Source: Roseateles_C aquae
Lineage (GTDB): Bacteria > Pseudomonadota > Gammaproteobacteria > Burkholderiales > Burkholderiaceae_C
NCBI RefSeq assembly: GCF_032337115.1
Contig: NZ_JAVXZY010000007.1
Coordinates: forward strand, 124,001 to 188,000
DNA: 64,000 bases
Direction of reading: 5' to 3'
Notes under the pieces: generated by a model
What the model was told of the DNA's origin: nothing
The model's input: the letters and a program-made list of their open reading frames with translations, nothing else
Database searches by the model: none
Shown: positions 16,955 to 24,945 of the stretch, piece by piece
Position numbering within the stretch: position 1 is the first letter of the stretch
Layout of the letters: each line of letters opens with the position of its first letter
Made by a program: the position numbers and the translations under genes

Positions 16955-19012
16955 TCAGCGGCCGCGCAGCTCGCGGGCCACCTCGGGTGCGCCGTAGGCC
17001 TGCTCGAGCGCGGCCAGGATGGCCTGGATGTCGACGGCGACGGCACGGTCCAGCGCGTCGGTATAGGCAAAGCGACCGCCCAGGCCTTCCAGGTTGCCGT
17101 CAAAGATCAGGCCGACCAGCTCGCCATCCTTGTTCACCACCGGCGAGCCGGAGTTGCCGCCAATGATGTCGGCGGTGGAGGCGAAGTTCAGCGGCAGATC
17201 CGGATTCAGCTTGGCGCGCACAGCAGCCACCTGCGGCGCCACCTTGAAGGGCATCTGATGCTCGAAGGCGGCGGCGCGGGCAAAGAGGCCACCGAACACG
17301 GTCTTGTAAGGCACCTTGATGCCTTCGGCGTCATAGCCGGCCACGCGGCCGTAGGACAGGCGCAGCGTGCCCGTTGCATCGGGCGGCACGCCACGGCCTT
17401 GCAATGCAAAGCGGGCCTGGCCGAGCTGATCGGCAGCGCGCTTCAGCGGCTCGTCAACCTCGCGCTCGAGCTGGCGGGCCAGCGCGCGGTGCAGCGGGTA
17501 GAGCTTGCGCGCCAACGCGATGGCAGCGTCGTCCGAAGCCGCCAGCGCGGCGGCGCCGCCTTCCAGCAGGCGCACGCGTTCGGCCTGTTGGTCGAGCTTG
17601 GTACCGGCGATCACGCGGGCGGCGACGGCCTCGGCGCTGTCGCTGCCCAGGGCGGCCTGCACCAGCGGATGCTGGCGCCCCAGCGCCTGCGCGGCGCGGT
17701 TCAGGCTGAAGGCCAAACGCGCTTGCTCCAGATCCTTGTAGACCGGCGAGTTGGCGCGCAGACGGCGCTCAACCGCAGCCAGGCCGTTGGCCGAATAGCC
17801 GCGCATCCGTTCTCCCTCTGGCAGCTGGCGCTCGGCCGCGGCCTCGACCAGGCCACCGGCCAGGCCCATCAGCGAGTTCCAGCCATAGCCGCTGTACTGC
17901 TGCTGGGCGGCCAGTGCGGTCTGCTGCGCCGTGGCGCGCTCGACCTGGGCCCAGGGATCATCACTGCGACCGGAGGCCTTGTAGGCGACCTTGAAGTCGG
18001 CCTCTTCCTTGGCTTTCTGCTCCAGCAGGGCGGGGCGCAGCAGCGATTTGTGCTGACCAGTCATCGCCTTCAGGCTGTTCTCGACGCCGGCGATCTGGCC
18101 GGCCGCGCGGCGGGCCGACTCCGGCGAGCGGGCGGCAAAGGCATGCAGCATCTCGCGCTCGGCCTGCAGCTCCTTCAAGCGCAGCGGCAGCAGCACATCG
18201 CGCTTGGCGCGCAGCTGGTCCAGCGTGTTCTGGCGGTCGGTATTGCCGGGATGACCGGCCACAAAGACGGCGTCCCCGTCCTTCAGCGGCGCAGCGGCCA
18301 GCTTCAGATAGTGAGCCGGCTGCACCGGCTTGCCGTCTTCATAGGCACGCAGCAGCGTGAAGTCCAGCGCGAAGCGCGGGAAGGTGAAGTTGTCAAAGTC
18401 GCCGCCAAAGTCGGAAGCCTGGGCTTCCGGTGTCATCACCAGGCGCACGTCCTGGTATTCCTTGTAGCGGTAGAGGTGGTAGACGGCACCGCTGTAGAGC
18501 GTGACGACATCGCACTTCAGGCCGGTCTCCTGCTTGCAATCGGCTTCCAGCTTGGCGATGGCGCTCTTGCGCGCGGCATTGCCCTCGGCCTCGCCCAGGC
18601 TGGCCGGTGCGGCGGCGCGCAGCTGCGGGGTCACGTCTTGCCAGGACTGCAACACCCGTGCATCGGCGCCGGGGCATTGCAGCTCCTCGGCACGGCCGTG
18701 GGCGACAAAGCCGTTGGCGATCAGATTGCGCTGCGCGGTGGACAGGCGCTCGACGCAGCCGCGGGCGACGTGATGGTTGGTGAGCAGCAGGCCGTCCTTG
18801 GACACAAAAGAGGCCGAGGCGCCGAGTTTGACGGCGGAGAGCCGCAGATGCTCCAGCCAGGCGGGGCTCAGCTCAAGGCCCAGGCGCTGCTTGATCTGCG
18901 CCAGCGGCGCATTGTCGAAGGTCCACATGCCCTCATCGGCATGGGCTTGTGAGGCGCCAGCGAGCGCCGTGGCGATGGCAAGGGCGGTGCGAGAGATGCG
19001 CTGGACGGACAT
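16955..19012 (-). CDS. S46 family dipeptidyl-peptidase
   Basis: A periplasmic serine exopeptidase that releases dipeptides from peptide N-termini (DPP7/DPP11 group). The 685-residue precursor has a signal peptide ending near QAHADEG. The chymotrypsin-like fold shows the His motif LLLTNHHVARGC (His80/81), the Asp region DFGGDFDNFTFPRF, and the nucleophile GGNSGSPVVN (Ser621). The helical insert between them is characteristic of S46. Length is normal. I cannot assign the specificity (hydrophobic or acidic) from motif reading. AAAGG lies nine bases before the start. A role in peptide use fits the neighbouring cyanophycinase and TonB receptor. Confidence 0.93.
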   Translation of the reverse strand: MSVQRISRTALAIATALAGASQAHADEGMWTFDNAPLAQIKQRLGLELSPAWLEHLRLSAVKLGASASFVSKDGLLLTNHHVARGCVERLSTAQRNLIANGFVAHGRAEELQCPGADARVLQSWQDVTPQLRAAAPASLGEAEGNAARKSAIAKLEADCKQETGLKCDVVTLYSGAVYHLYRYKEYQDVRLVMTPEAQASDFGGDFDNFTFPRFALDFTLLRAYEDGKPVQPAHYLKLAAAPLKDGDAVFVAGHPGNTDRQNTLDQLRAKRDVLLPLRLKELQAEREMLHAFAARSPESARRAAGQIAGVENSLKAMTGQHKSLLRPALLEQKAKEEADFKVAYKASGRSDDPWAQVERATAQQTALAAQQQYSGYGWNSLMGLAGGLVEAAAERQLPEGERMRGYSANGLAAVERRLRANSPVYKDLEQARLAFSLNRAAQALGRQHPLVQAALGSDSAEAVAARVIAGTKLDQQAERVRLLEGGAAALAASDDAAIALARKLYPLHRALARQLEREVDEPLKRAADQLGQARFALQGRGVPPDATGTLRLSYGRVAGYDAEGIKVPYKTVFGGLFARAAAFEHQMPFKVAPQVAAVRAKLNPDLPLNFASTADIIGGNSGSPVVNKDGELVGLIFDGNLEGLGGRFAYTDALDRAVAVDIQAILAALEQAYGAPEVARELRGR

Positions 19013-19141
19013 GGGGCAGACCTTTGTCGGACGAAACGAGAGAAACGCGCGAGTTTCCCTGCTCCGTGCGATGTGCGCCAGCAGCGCAAGCTTGAGTGAC
19101 GTTTTGACATGCCTGAACGGCAGTCAAACCCCTTGCGAGGC

Positions 19142-19330
19142 TCAGGAATTGATGGCGCCGCTGGCCGCGGTCTGCCGACCCAGCTGCTGGGCCTGGTGCC
19201 CGGCAGGTTGGCTCAGCTGCAGGCGTTGGGCCTGTTCGAGATCGGCTTGTTCGGCCAGAAACAGGGCACTGAAAACAGCGCCCGTCACCGCCAGCACGGC
19301 GGTCAGAAAGGTCTTGGTGGCGTAGTTCAT
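19142..19330 (-). CDS. Small membrane-anchored hypothetical protein
   Basis: A 62-residue protein with an N-terminal hydrophobic stretch (TKTFLTAVLAVTGAVFSALFL) that could be a signal anchor. A polar Gln/Ala-rich tail contains QAQRLQLSQPAGHQAQQLG. The start at 19330 gives the most compact product. ATG 19351 would add seven residues. No family recognised. Its size and layout resemble the small exported protein at 14783-15049. Confidence 0.45.
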   Translation of the reverse strand: MNYATKTFLTAVLAVTGAVFSALFLAEQADLEQAQRLQLSQPAGHQAQQLGRQTAASGAINS

Positions 19331-19471
19331 GGCGTGCTCTTGCTTGTCCATGCTTTGCAGTGTCGTCACGCCAGCCGGGCACCGCCAGCGCCATGCGATC
19401 AATCGCCGCTGTGGCCGCGCGAATCGCCATGGGTGGCGATAAAACGCAGCGGCTAGGCCCTCATCAATGCC

Positions 19472-20965
19472 TCACTGGCTGGTCGGGATGCGCTCACTGG
19501 GCGCATCGCGGCGCTCGTCGGCCCGCCAGCTGCCATAGATCGGGCTGGGCATATGCACCGGCGTGATGTCCAGATAGAGGCTGACGACGGTGTATTCCTC
19601 CCCGCCCATCTCCTCGGTGCTCCAGCCAACGCTACCCTTGCCCTTGTAGAGGCGAAACAGAAAGCCCAACTCGGCCAGTGGATCGCCTGGCTTGGGGATC
19701 ACATCAAAGGTCAAGCCACGCACCTCGGCCTTGTTGCTGTCGATCAGATAGGCCATGGCGTTGGCAATGGTCTGGTCGCCCAGCATGTCGAGGTGGAACA
19801 GATCCTCGGTGTAGTAGGGCTTGTAGTCGGATTGCTGCGGGTCCAGGCGCTGGCCGCGCAGCTTGATCGCCGCCGGCGTCGTGATGCGGGTCTTCAGGTT
19901 GAATTTATCGCCATGGTCAAGATAGGTCAGTCGGGCATTGGTGACGTTGAAGGCGCCCAGCGTCGGATCGGTCTTCACCTCGCTCAGGTCGACCAGCAAG
20001 GCGCCACGCCCGCCAATCACCTCGACCTCGTCACCACGCACCACGGCAGCGGTGTTCTCGTCGACGCCCAAACCCAGCTTGTAGCCCTTGGCCATCATCA
20101 GCGGGATCATCCGGCCGAAGCGGCCGCGCTTGAGGAAGTGCTGGTCGACAAACAGGTCGGGGCCGAGAAAGCCCAGACCGCGATCAACCTGTTTGCCGTC
20201 GGTCCATTTGCCTTTCATGATGTTGATGACGCTCGGCGCATCACGGAACATGACCGAGCTCATCATCGCCGCGCCGGCCGAGGTCCCGGCGATCACGCCG
20301 CCACGGCGGTAGACGTCCCAGATCGCCTCCAGCATCGGCGTCACATGGCCACCCGGCGCCAGCACGTCAACGATGCGCTCCTGCGCCCCGCCGGTGAAGA
20401 ACACGCCGCGGGCGTTCTTCACCTTGTTGATCAGCGCCGGATCGCGCACCACCTTGTTCAGATCGACCCAGCTGAACTTGGGTGCCACCGGCAGCGCCTC
20501 GGCCACCGCACCGCGCCGCTGCAGCAGATCGACCGCTTGCTTGGCGCTGGTTTCGGGGTCTTCCGAGGCGGTGCCGAAGACGACGAAACGCGCGCCCTTG
20601 CCGCCGGCTAGCTGGACGATGCGGCCCCAGACCTCTTCGTTATCGGACTTCAAGGCGCCGCCGATAGGCACGGCATAGCCCTTGATCGCTGCTTCCACCG
20701 GGGCGGTTGGCGGCTGGCTGGGCGCTGTTTGCACCGCAACAGCCGGTTTGGCCACCGCTGGTGGCGGCGCATTCTTGCTCAGGCCCGGGATCACATTCCA
20801 GATGCTGCGCCCCTGCGGCTGGGAAGCGGCCGGTGCCGCGGGTGTGCCGGCCGTCGCCGCGGCCACGGTGATGGCTGGAAAACCATGGTCTGCCGCTTGC
20901 GCCGCAGGCACGGATAGCAGCAGGAGGCTCAGTGGCAGGAACAGGGCGCGCTTGGCAACAGGCAT
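19472..20965 (-). CDS. Secreted cyanophycinase (peptidase S51)
   Basis: A serine exopeptidase predicted to split cyanophycin, a polymer of aspartate with arginine side groups, into beta-Asp-Arg dipeptides. The 497-residue precursor has a signal peptide (ending AAQAAD) and a Pro/Ala-rich linker to about residue 95. The S51 domain has nucleophile Ser229 in AGTSAGAAMM, FFTGGAQERI with the conserved Gln, and the cyanophycinase signature DQHFLKRGRFGRM. A C-terminal extension of about 140 residues follows. Extracellular or periplasmic location fits external cyanophycin rather than an own store, and no cyanophycin synthetase is seen here. It is divergent from a TonB-dependent receptor that may take up products. 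Confidence 0.9.
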   Translation of the reverse strand: MPVAKRALFLPLSLLLLSVPAAQAADHGFPAITVAAATAGTPAAPAASQPQGRSIWNVIPGLSKNAPPPAVAKPAVAVQTAPSQPPTAPVEAAIKGYAVPIGGALKSDNEEVWGRIVQLAGGKGARFVVFGTASEDPETSAKQAVDLLQRRGAVAEALPVAPKFSWVDLNKVVRDPALINKVKNARGVFFTGGAQERIVDVLAPGGHVTPMLEAIWDVYRRGGVIAGTSAGAAMMSSVMFRDAPSVINIMKGKWTDGKQVDRGLGFLGPDLFVDQHFLKRGRFGRMIPLMMAKGYKLGLGVDENTAAVVRGDEVEVIGGRGALLVDLSEVKTDPTLGAFNVTNARLTYLDHGDKFNLKTRITTPAAIKLRGQRLDPQQSDYKPYYTEDLFHLDMLGDQTIANAMAYLIDSNKAEVRGLTFDVIPKPGDPLAELGFLFRLYKGKGSVGWSTEEMGGEEYTVVSLYLDITPVHMPSPIYGSWRADERRDAPSERIPTSQ

Positions 20966-21286
20966 GGTGGCAACGGACAGCGGATGGAAACAGAGCCGAA
21001 GGGAAACACTTGGCTTTTGAACGGTCAGACTACGTCATAAAGCCCAAGCTGCCCAGCCGGCACACCCCCTAACAACACGGATCAGCATCGCCAGGTTCGC
21101 AAAGCGCACAGCAAAAACCGCCAATCGACGGACACTCAGCCTTGCTGCAAGCAGCTGCAAGGCCCGGGCCGGCGCTTTGTTGCTGCCAGACACTTCTTGG
21201 GATAGCCCGGGTGTCATCGCCATGCAATCATTCCTAGACTCGCCCTATCGAGGCAGCCGCCTTCCCCTACTGCAGGAGCCCGCATC
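20966..21286. other. Intergenic region between cyanophycinase and TonB receptor
   Basis: This 321-bp divergent region must carry promoters for both genes. No coding frame of interest, RNA gene or clear operator was found. AGGAG at 21274-21278 lies eight bases before a TTG and sets the receptor start. Confidence 0.5.
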
Positions 21287-24079
21287 TTGAGCCCACGCCC
21301 CCATCGCCCCGCCCGCCCCAGCTACAACGCTTCGCTACCGAGCGCCAAGCTGCGCCACAGCGTCGAGGCGGTGCTGCTGGCCCTGGCAGCGCTGCCGGCC
21401 GTGGCCCAGCAGGCCGTTGTGCCCGATGCGCGACTGAACCGCGTCGAGATCACCGGCTCGGCCATCAAGCGGCTGGAAAGTGAAACAGCGCTACCGGTAC
21501 AAGTGATCAGCCGCGAGGACATCGACAAGGCCGGCGTCACCACAGCGGCAGAACTGCTGTCCAAGGTGGCGGCCAATGTCGGCGGGCTGACCGATGGGGT
21601 CAGCATCAACGTCGGCGGCGACCAGCGCGGTTTCAATTCGGCCAATCTGCGCGGCCTGGGCAGTTCATCGACGCTGGTGCTGCTCAATGGCCGGCGCATG
21701 GCCAATTTCGCCTCGCCCGGCGACGATGCTGGCGTCGATCTGCACAACATCCCGGCCGCGGCCATCCAGCGCGTGGAGGTGCTGCTGGACGGTGCTTCGG
21801 CGCTGTATGGCACCGACGCCATCGGTGGCGTGATCAACTTCATCACCCGCAAGGATTTTCAGGGCTTTGACCTGAGCGCCTACGCCGGCAAAACTCAGGA
21901 AGGCGGTGCCGGCAAGCAGACCGCCAGCCTGGCCGGCGGCTTCGGCAACATCACCCGTGATGGCTACAACCTGTTTGCCGTGCTCGACCTGCAAAACACC
22001 GGCCGCCTGAGCACCTCACAGCGCAAGTTCATCCCCGAGTTGAAGATCCCTGAGCGGCTGGGGCATCTGCTGTCGAGCTTCACCAGCCCAGCCAATATCC
22101 GCCTGACCCGCACGCAGCGCGACCATCTGCAGGACATCGGCTTCACGATCAACGGCAAGCCCATCACCAACCGCCTGATCAATTTCTCGATCCCGAATTG
22201 CGCACCGCCGGCCAATCTCTACCTGCCGGACGGCACGGGCGGTGTCGATGCTTGCACCTATGACTACATGGGCGACACCGAGCTGTACCCGGAGTCGAAG
22301 AACATCAGTCTGCTGAGCCGCGGCGTCCTGCAGGTCGCGCCGGATCATCAGCTCTATGCCGAGCTCTCGCTGGCCAAGGCCAAGACGCGCTATGTGGGGT
22401 CGTCGGCACGAGTCACCGGCGACATCAATTACAAGATGATTCCGGCCCTGGCCAACACCGGACTGGATCAGCTCGACGAAGATTACCCTGGCGAACTTGA
22501 GCTGCGCATGCGCCTCAACGAGGCAGGCCGCCGCACCAGCGAGCTGACCAGCACCGGCCAGCGTTTCGTGCTCGGCATGATGGGCACGCTCGCCGGCTGG
22601 GACTACGACATCGGCCTGAATCGCAGCGTGAACACGGTGGGCGACCGCGACGTGCACGGCTATGTGCTTTACGACAAGCTGATTCAGGGCATCCGAAGCG
22701 GCATCATCAATCCCTTCGGCCCGTCCAGCGCCGCTGGCGTGGCCTTGATCGACAGCATCCAGGTCAACGACGAAGTCCGCCATGCCCGCGGCACCATGAC
22801 CACGCTGGACTTCAAGGCCTCGCGGGCGATCGGCCAGATGGACGGCGGCGACGTGATGCTGGCCCTCGGTGGCGAGCTGCGCAATGAGCGCACGGATTTC
22901 ACCCCCTCGGCGCTGCTGATGACCGACAACATCAACAACGACCGGGCACCCGAGGGCGGCAAGGCAACCAGCGATTCACGCCGTGTCGCGGCCGTCTACG
23001 GCGAGTTGTTCGTGCCCTTTGCCAAGCAGTGGGAGATGCAGCTGGCGCTGCGCCACGACCACTACCAGACCGTTGGCGGCGCCAGCAGCCCCAAGCTGGG
23101 CCTGCGCTATCAGCCGGACAAGAGCCTGCTGTTCCGCGGCTCGGCCAGCACCGGCTTCCGCGCGCCCTCGCTGAACGATCTGTACCGGCCCACCGTCTAC
23201 AGCTCGACGTCTACCCTGCCCGACCCGGTCTATTGCGCCGAGAACGACAACGATCTCTCGGTCTGTGCCGACAACTGGAACACCCGCCGCTACAGCAATG
23301 CCAAGCTCAAGCCCGAGCGCAGCCAGCAGTTCTCGCTGGGCACGGTGTTCGAACCCAGCCGCTCGCTGACGATGAGCCTGGACTACTGGAACATCAAGCG
23401 CACCGACCTGATCAGCGAGATCGGTGACGACATCATCCTCGGCAACCTGGCCAAATACGGCAATCTGGTTCACCGCTACAGCCAGAACGATGGCCTGTGC
23501 GACTACGACGCCGAGGACAACGGCATCTGCTATATCGAGCTGCGCAAGGAAAACCGAGGCGCTCAAAAGGCCAGCGGTCTGGACCTGAATTTCGATCTGC
23601 ACGGCGTCAAGACCGAATGGGGCGTGCTTGGCGCGCGGCTCAACGGCACGCTGGTGCTGCAGTCCAAACTGCAGAACGCCCCGGGCGACCCCTACATCAG
23701 CAACCTCGGCAAATTCGTCACCAAGGGCGTGGTGCAGCGCTGGCGCCATCACCTGACGCTGGACTGGGAGCAGGGCCCCGTAGGCCTGAGCCTGGCCAAC
23801 AACTACTCGGCCGGCTACGACGACCAGAACTCGGCCATCAACACCGACAACGGCACCGTCGTCGCGGCCAACCGCGTCAAGGCCTACTCAACCTGGGATG
23901 TGTCGGGCTGGTGGGCGGTCAACCAGCAGTTCAAGCTGCGCGCGGGCATCCAGAACATCGGCAACACCAGCCCGCCCTTCTCCAACCAGGCCTATTTCTT
24001 CCTGTCTGGCTATGACCCGAGCTACACCGATCCGCGTGGTCGCTTCTTCTACCTGAGCGCTCAGTATCAGTTCAAGTAA
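21287..24079 (+). CDS. TonB-dependent outer-membrane receptor
   Basis: An outer-membrane barrel for energised uptake of a ligand, 930 residues. A signal peptide ends near AVAQQ (about residue 41). The plug domain opens LNRVEITGSAIKRLESE and contains VQVISREDIDKAGVTTAAEL. The barrel runs to FYLSAQYQFK at the C-terminus. The sequence type, with 'ITGSxIKR' and no TonB-box of the siderophore kind, is the group common in Xanthomonas, Caulobacter and Burkholderiales for carbohydrates or peptides. The start codon is TTG, chosen because of AGGAG eight bases upstream; there is no ATG before the signal peptide. The neighbouring secreted cyanophycinase and S46 peptidase suggest peptide or dipeptide import, which is inference only. 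Confidence 0.92.
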   Translation: MSPRPHRPARPSYNASLPSAKLRHSVEAVLLALAALPAVAQQAVVPDARLNRVEITGSAIKRLESETALPVQVISREDIDKAGVTTAAELLSKVAANVGGLTDGVSINVGGDQRGFNSANLRGLGSSSTLVLLNGRRMANFASPGDDAGVDLHNIPAAAIQRVEVLLDGASALYGTDAIGGVINFITRKDFQGFDLSAYAGKTQEGGAGKQTASLAGGFGNITRDGYNLFAVLDLQNTGRLSTSQRKFIPELKIPERLGHLLSSFTSPANIRLTRTQRDHLQDIGFTINGKPITNRLINFSIPNCAPPANLYLPDGTGGVDACTYDYMGDTELYPESKNISLLSRGVLQVAPDHQLYAELSLAKAKTRYVGSSARVTGDINYKMIPALANTGLDQLDEDYPGELELRMRLNEAGRRTSELTSTGQRFVLGMMGTLAGWDYDIGLNRSVNTVGDRDVHGYVLYDKLIQGIRSGIINPFGPSSAAGVALIDSIQVNDEVRHARGTMTTLDFKASRAIGQMDGGDVMLALGGELRNERTDFTPSALLMTDNINNDRAPEGGKATSDSRRVAAVYGELFVPFAKQWEMQLALRHDHYQTVGGASSPKLGLRYQPDKSLLFRGSASTGFRAPSLNDLYRPTVYSSTSTLPDPVYCAENDNDLSVCADNWNTRRYSNAKLKPERSQQFSLGTVFEPSRSLTMSLDYWNIKRTDLISEIGDDIILGNLAKYGNLVHRYSQNDGLCDYDAEDNGICYIELRKENRGAQKASGLDLNFDLHGVKTEWGVLGARLNGTLVLQSKLQNAPGDPYISNLGKFVTKGVVQRWRHHLTLDWEQGPVGLSLANNYSAGYDDQNSAINTDNGTVVAANRVKAYSTWDVSGWWAVNQQFKLRAGIQNIGNTSPPFSNQAYFFLSGYDPSYTDPRGRFFYLSAQYQFK

Positions 24080-24104
24080 GCGGCAAAGGGAAGGCCGGCT
24101 GGGC

Positions 24105-24833
24105 TCAGCGGTAGCGGGCCTGCAGCCGATTCAGCGTGCCATCTGCCGCCAAGGCGTCGATGGCTGCGTTCAAATCGTTCAGGCTGACGGAAGAACGGCG
24201 GGAGCGGGCACACTGAGTCAGTTCCTCGCTAATCAGCAGCGGTGGATGCAGGTCGAGCAAACCGCGGCGCTCACGCTGCGTGTATTCCAGTAAGCGCTGG
24301 CTGACCACCGCATGCTGGACGCGGCCGAGAGCCAGCTTGCGCAGATTGGCACTTGAACTGGGCGCGTCGTCGCGCACCAGACCGGCGCCCAGTGCCTGGC
24401 TCAAGGCCGGATAGGAAAAGCCGTGCACCGTGCCAATCCGTTGGCCGACCAGGTCGGCCAGGCTCTGCGGGCGTTTGGCTTCAGTACGGCTGACCAGCCA
24501 ATCGGCCTGCGGGATGAAAGGCTTGCTCCAGTCCAGTGGGCCCGGCAGCCAGGGCGGCAGATAGATGCAGACCAGATCGGCCTCGCCCTGCTCCAGCGCC
24601 TGCACGATGCGCATGCGCGGCAGTGCCAGAAAGCGCGGCCTGCGCTGCAGTCGACGCGCCAGTTCCAGGCCGAGGTCATGATGCAGGCCATCCACGACAT
24701 CCTTACCGCTCAGCTGGGCCAAGGGCATCTCGGTGCTGGTATCCACCGCAAGCACCAATTCGGCAGCGGGCGCCGCGGCGAACATGCCGCCGAGCCAGGC
24801 TGCTGCAAACAGCACACGCAGCCAGGACTTCAT
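24105..24833 (-). CDS. Periplasmic substrate-binding protein (family 3 type)
   Basis: A 242-residue exported protein with the fold pattern of bacterial extracellular solute-binding proteins, family 3 (amino-acid type). A signal peptide ends near APAAEL, then LVLAVDTSTEMPLAQLSG opens lobe 1. Lobe 2 has LADLVGQRIGTVHGFSYPAL. No ABC permease or ATPase gene is adjacent, so it may feed a distant transporter or act as a sensor. The start at 24833 (MKSWLRVLF) begins the signal peptide directly. The open frame extends to 24869 without one. Confidence 0.8.
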   Translation of the reverse strand: MKSWLRVLFAAAWLGGMFAAAPAAELVLAVDTSTEMPLAQLSGKDVVDGLHHDLGLELARRLQRRPRFLALPRMRIVQALEQGEADLVCIYLPPWLPGPLDWSKPFIPQADWLVSRTEAKRPQSLADLVGQRIGTVHGFSYPALSQALGAGLVRDDAPSSSANLRKLALGRVQHAVVSQRLLEYTQRERRGLLDLHPPLLISEELTQCARSRRSSVSLNDLNAAIDALAADGTLNRLQARYR

Positions 24834-24945
24834 GGCGCAGACGTCTGATCGACCAGCATCATCTCTCAAGCGGTGATACGAGAGCTGCGATCATGCCTCA
24901 GCGCCGGGCTCCTGAACTGACGCCGTGCTCGTGGATTTCCATGCT

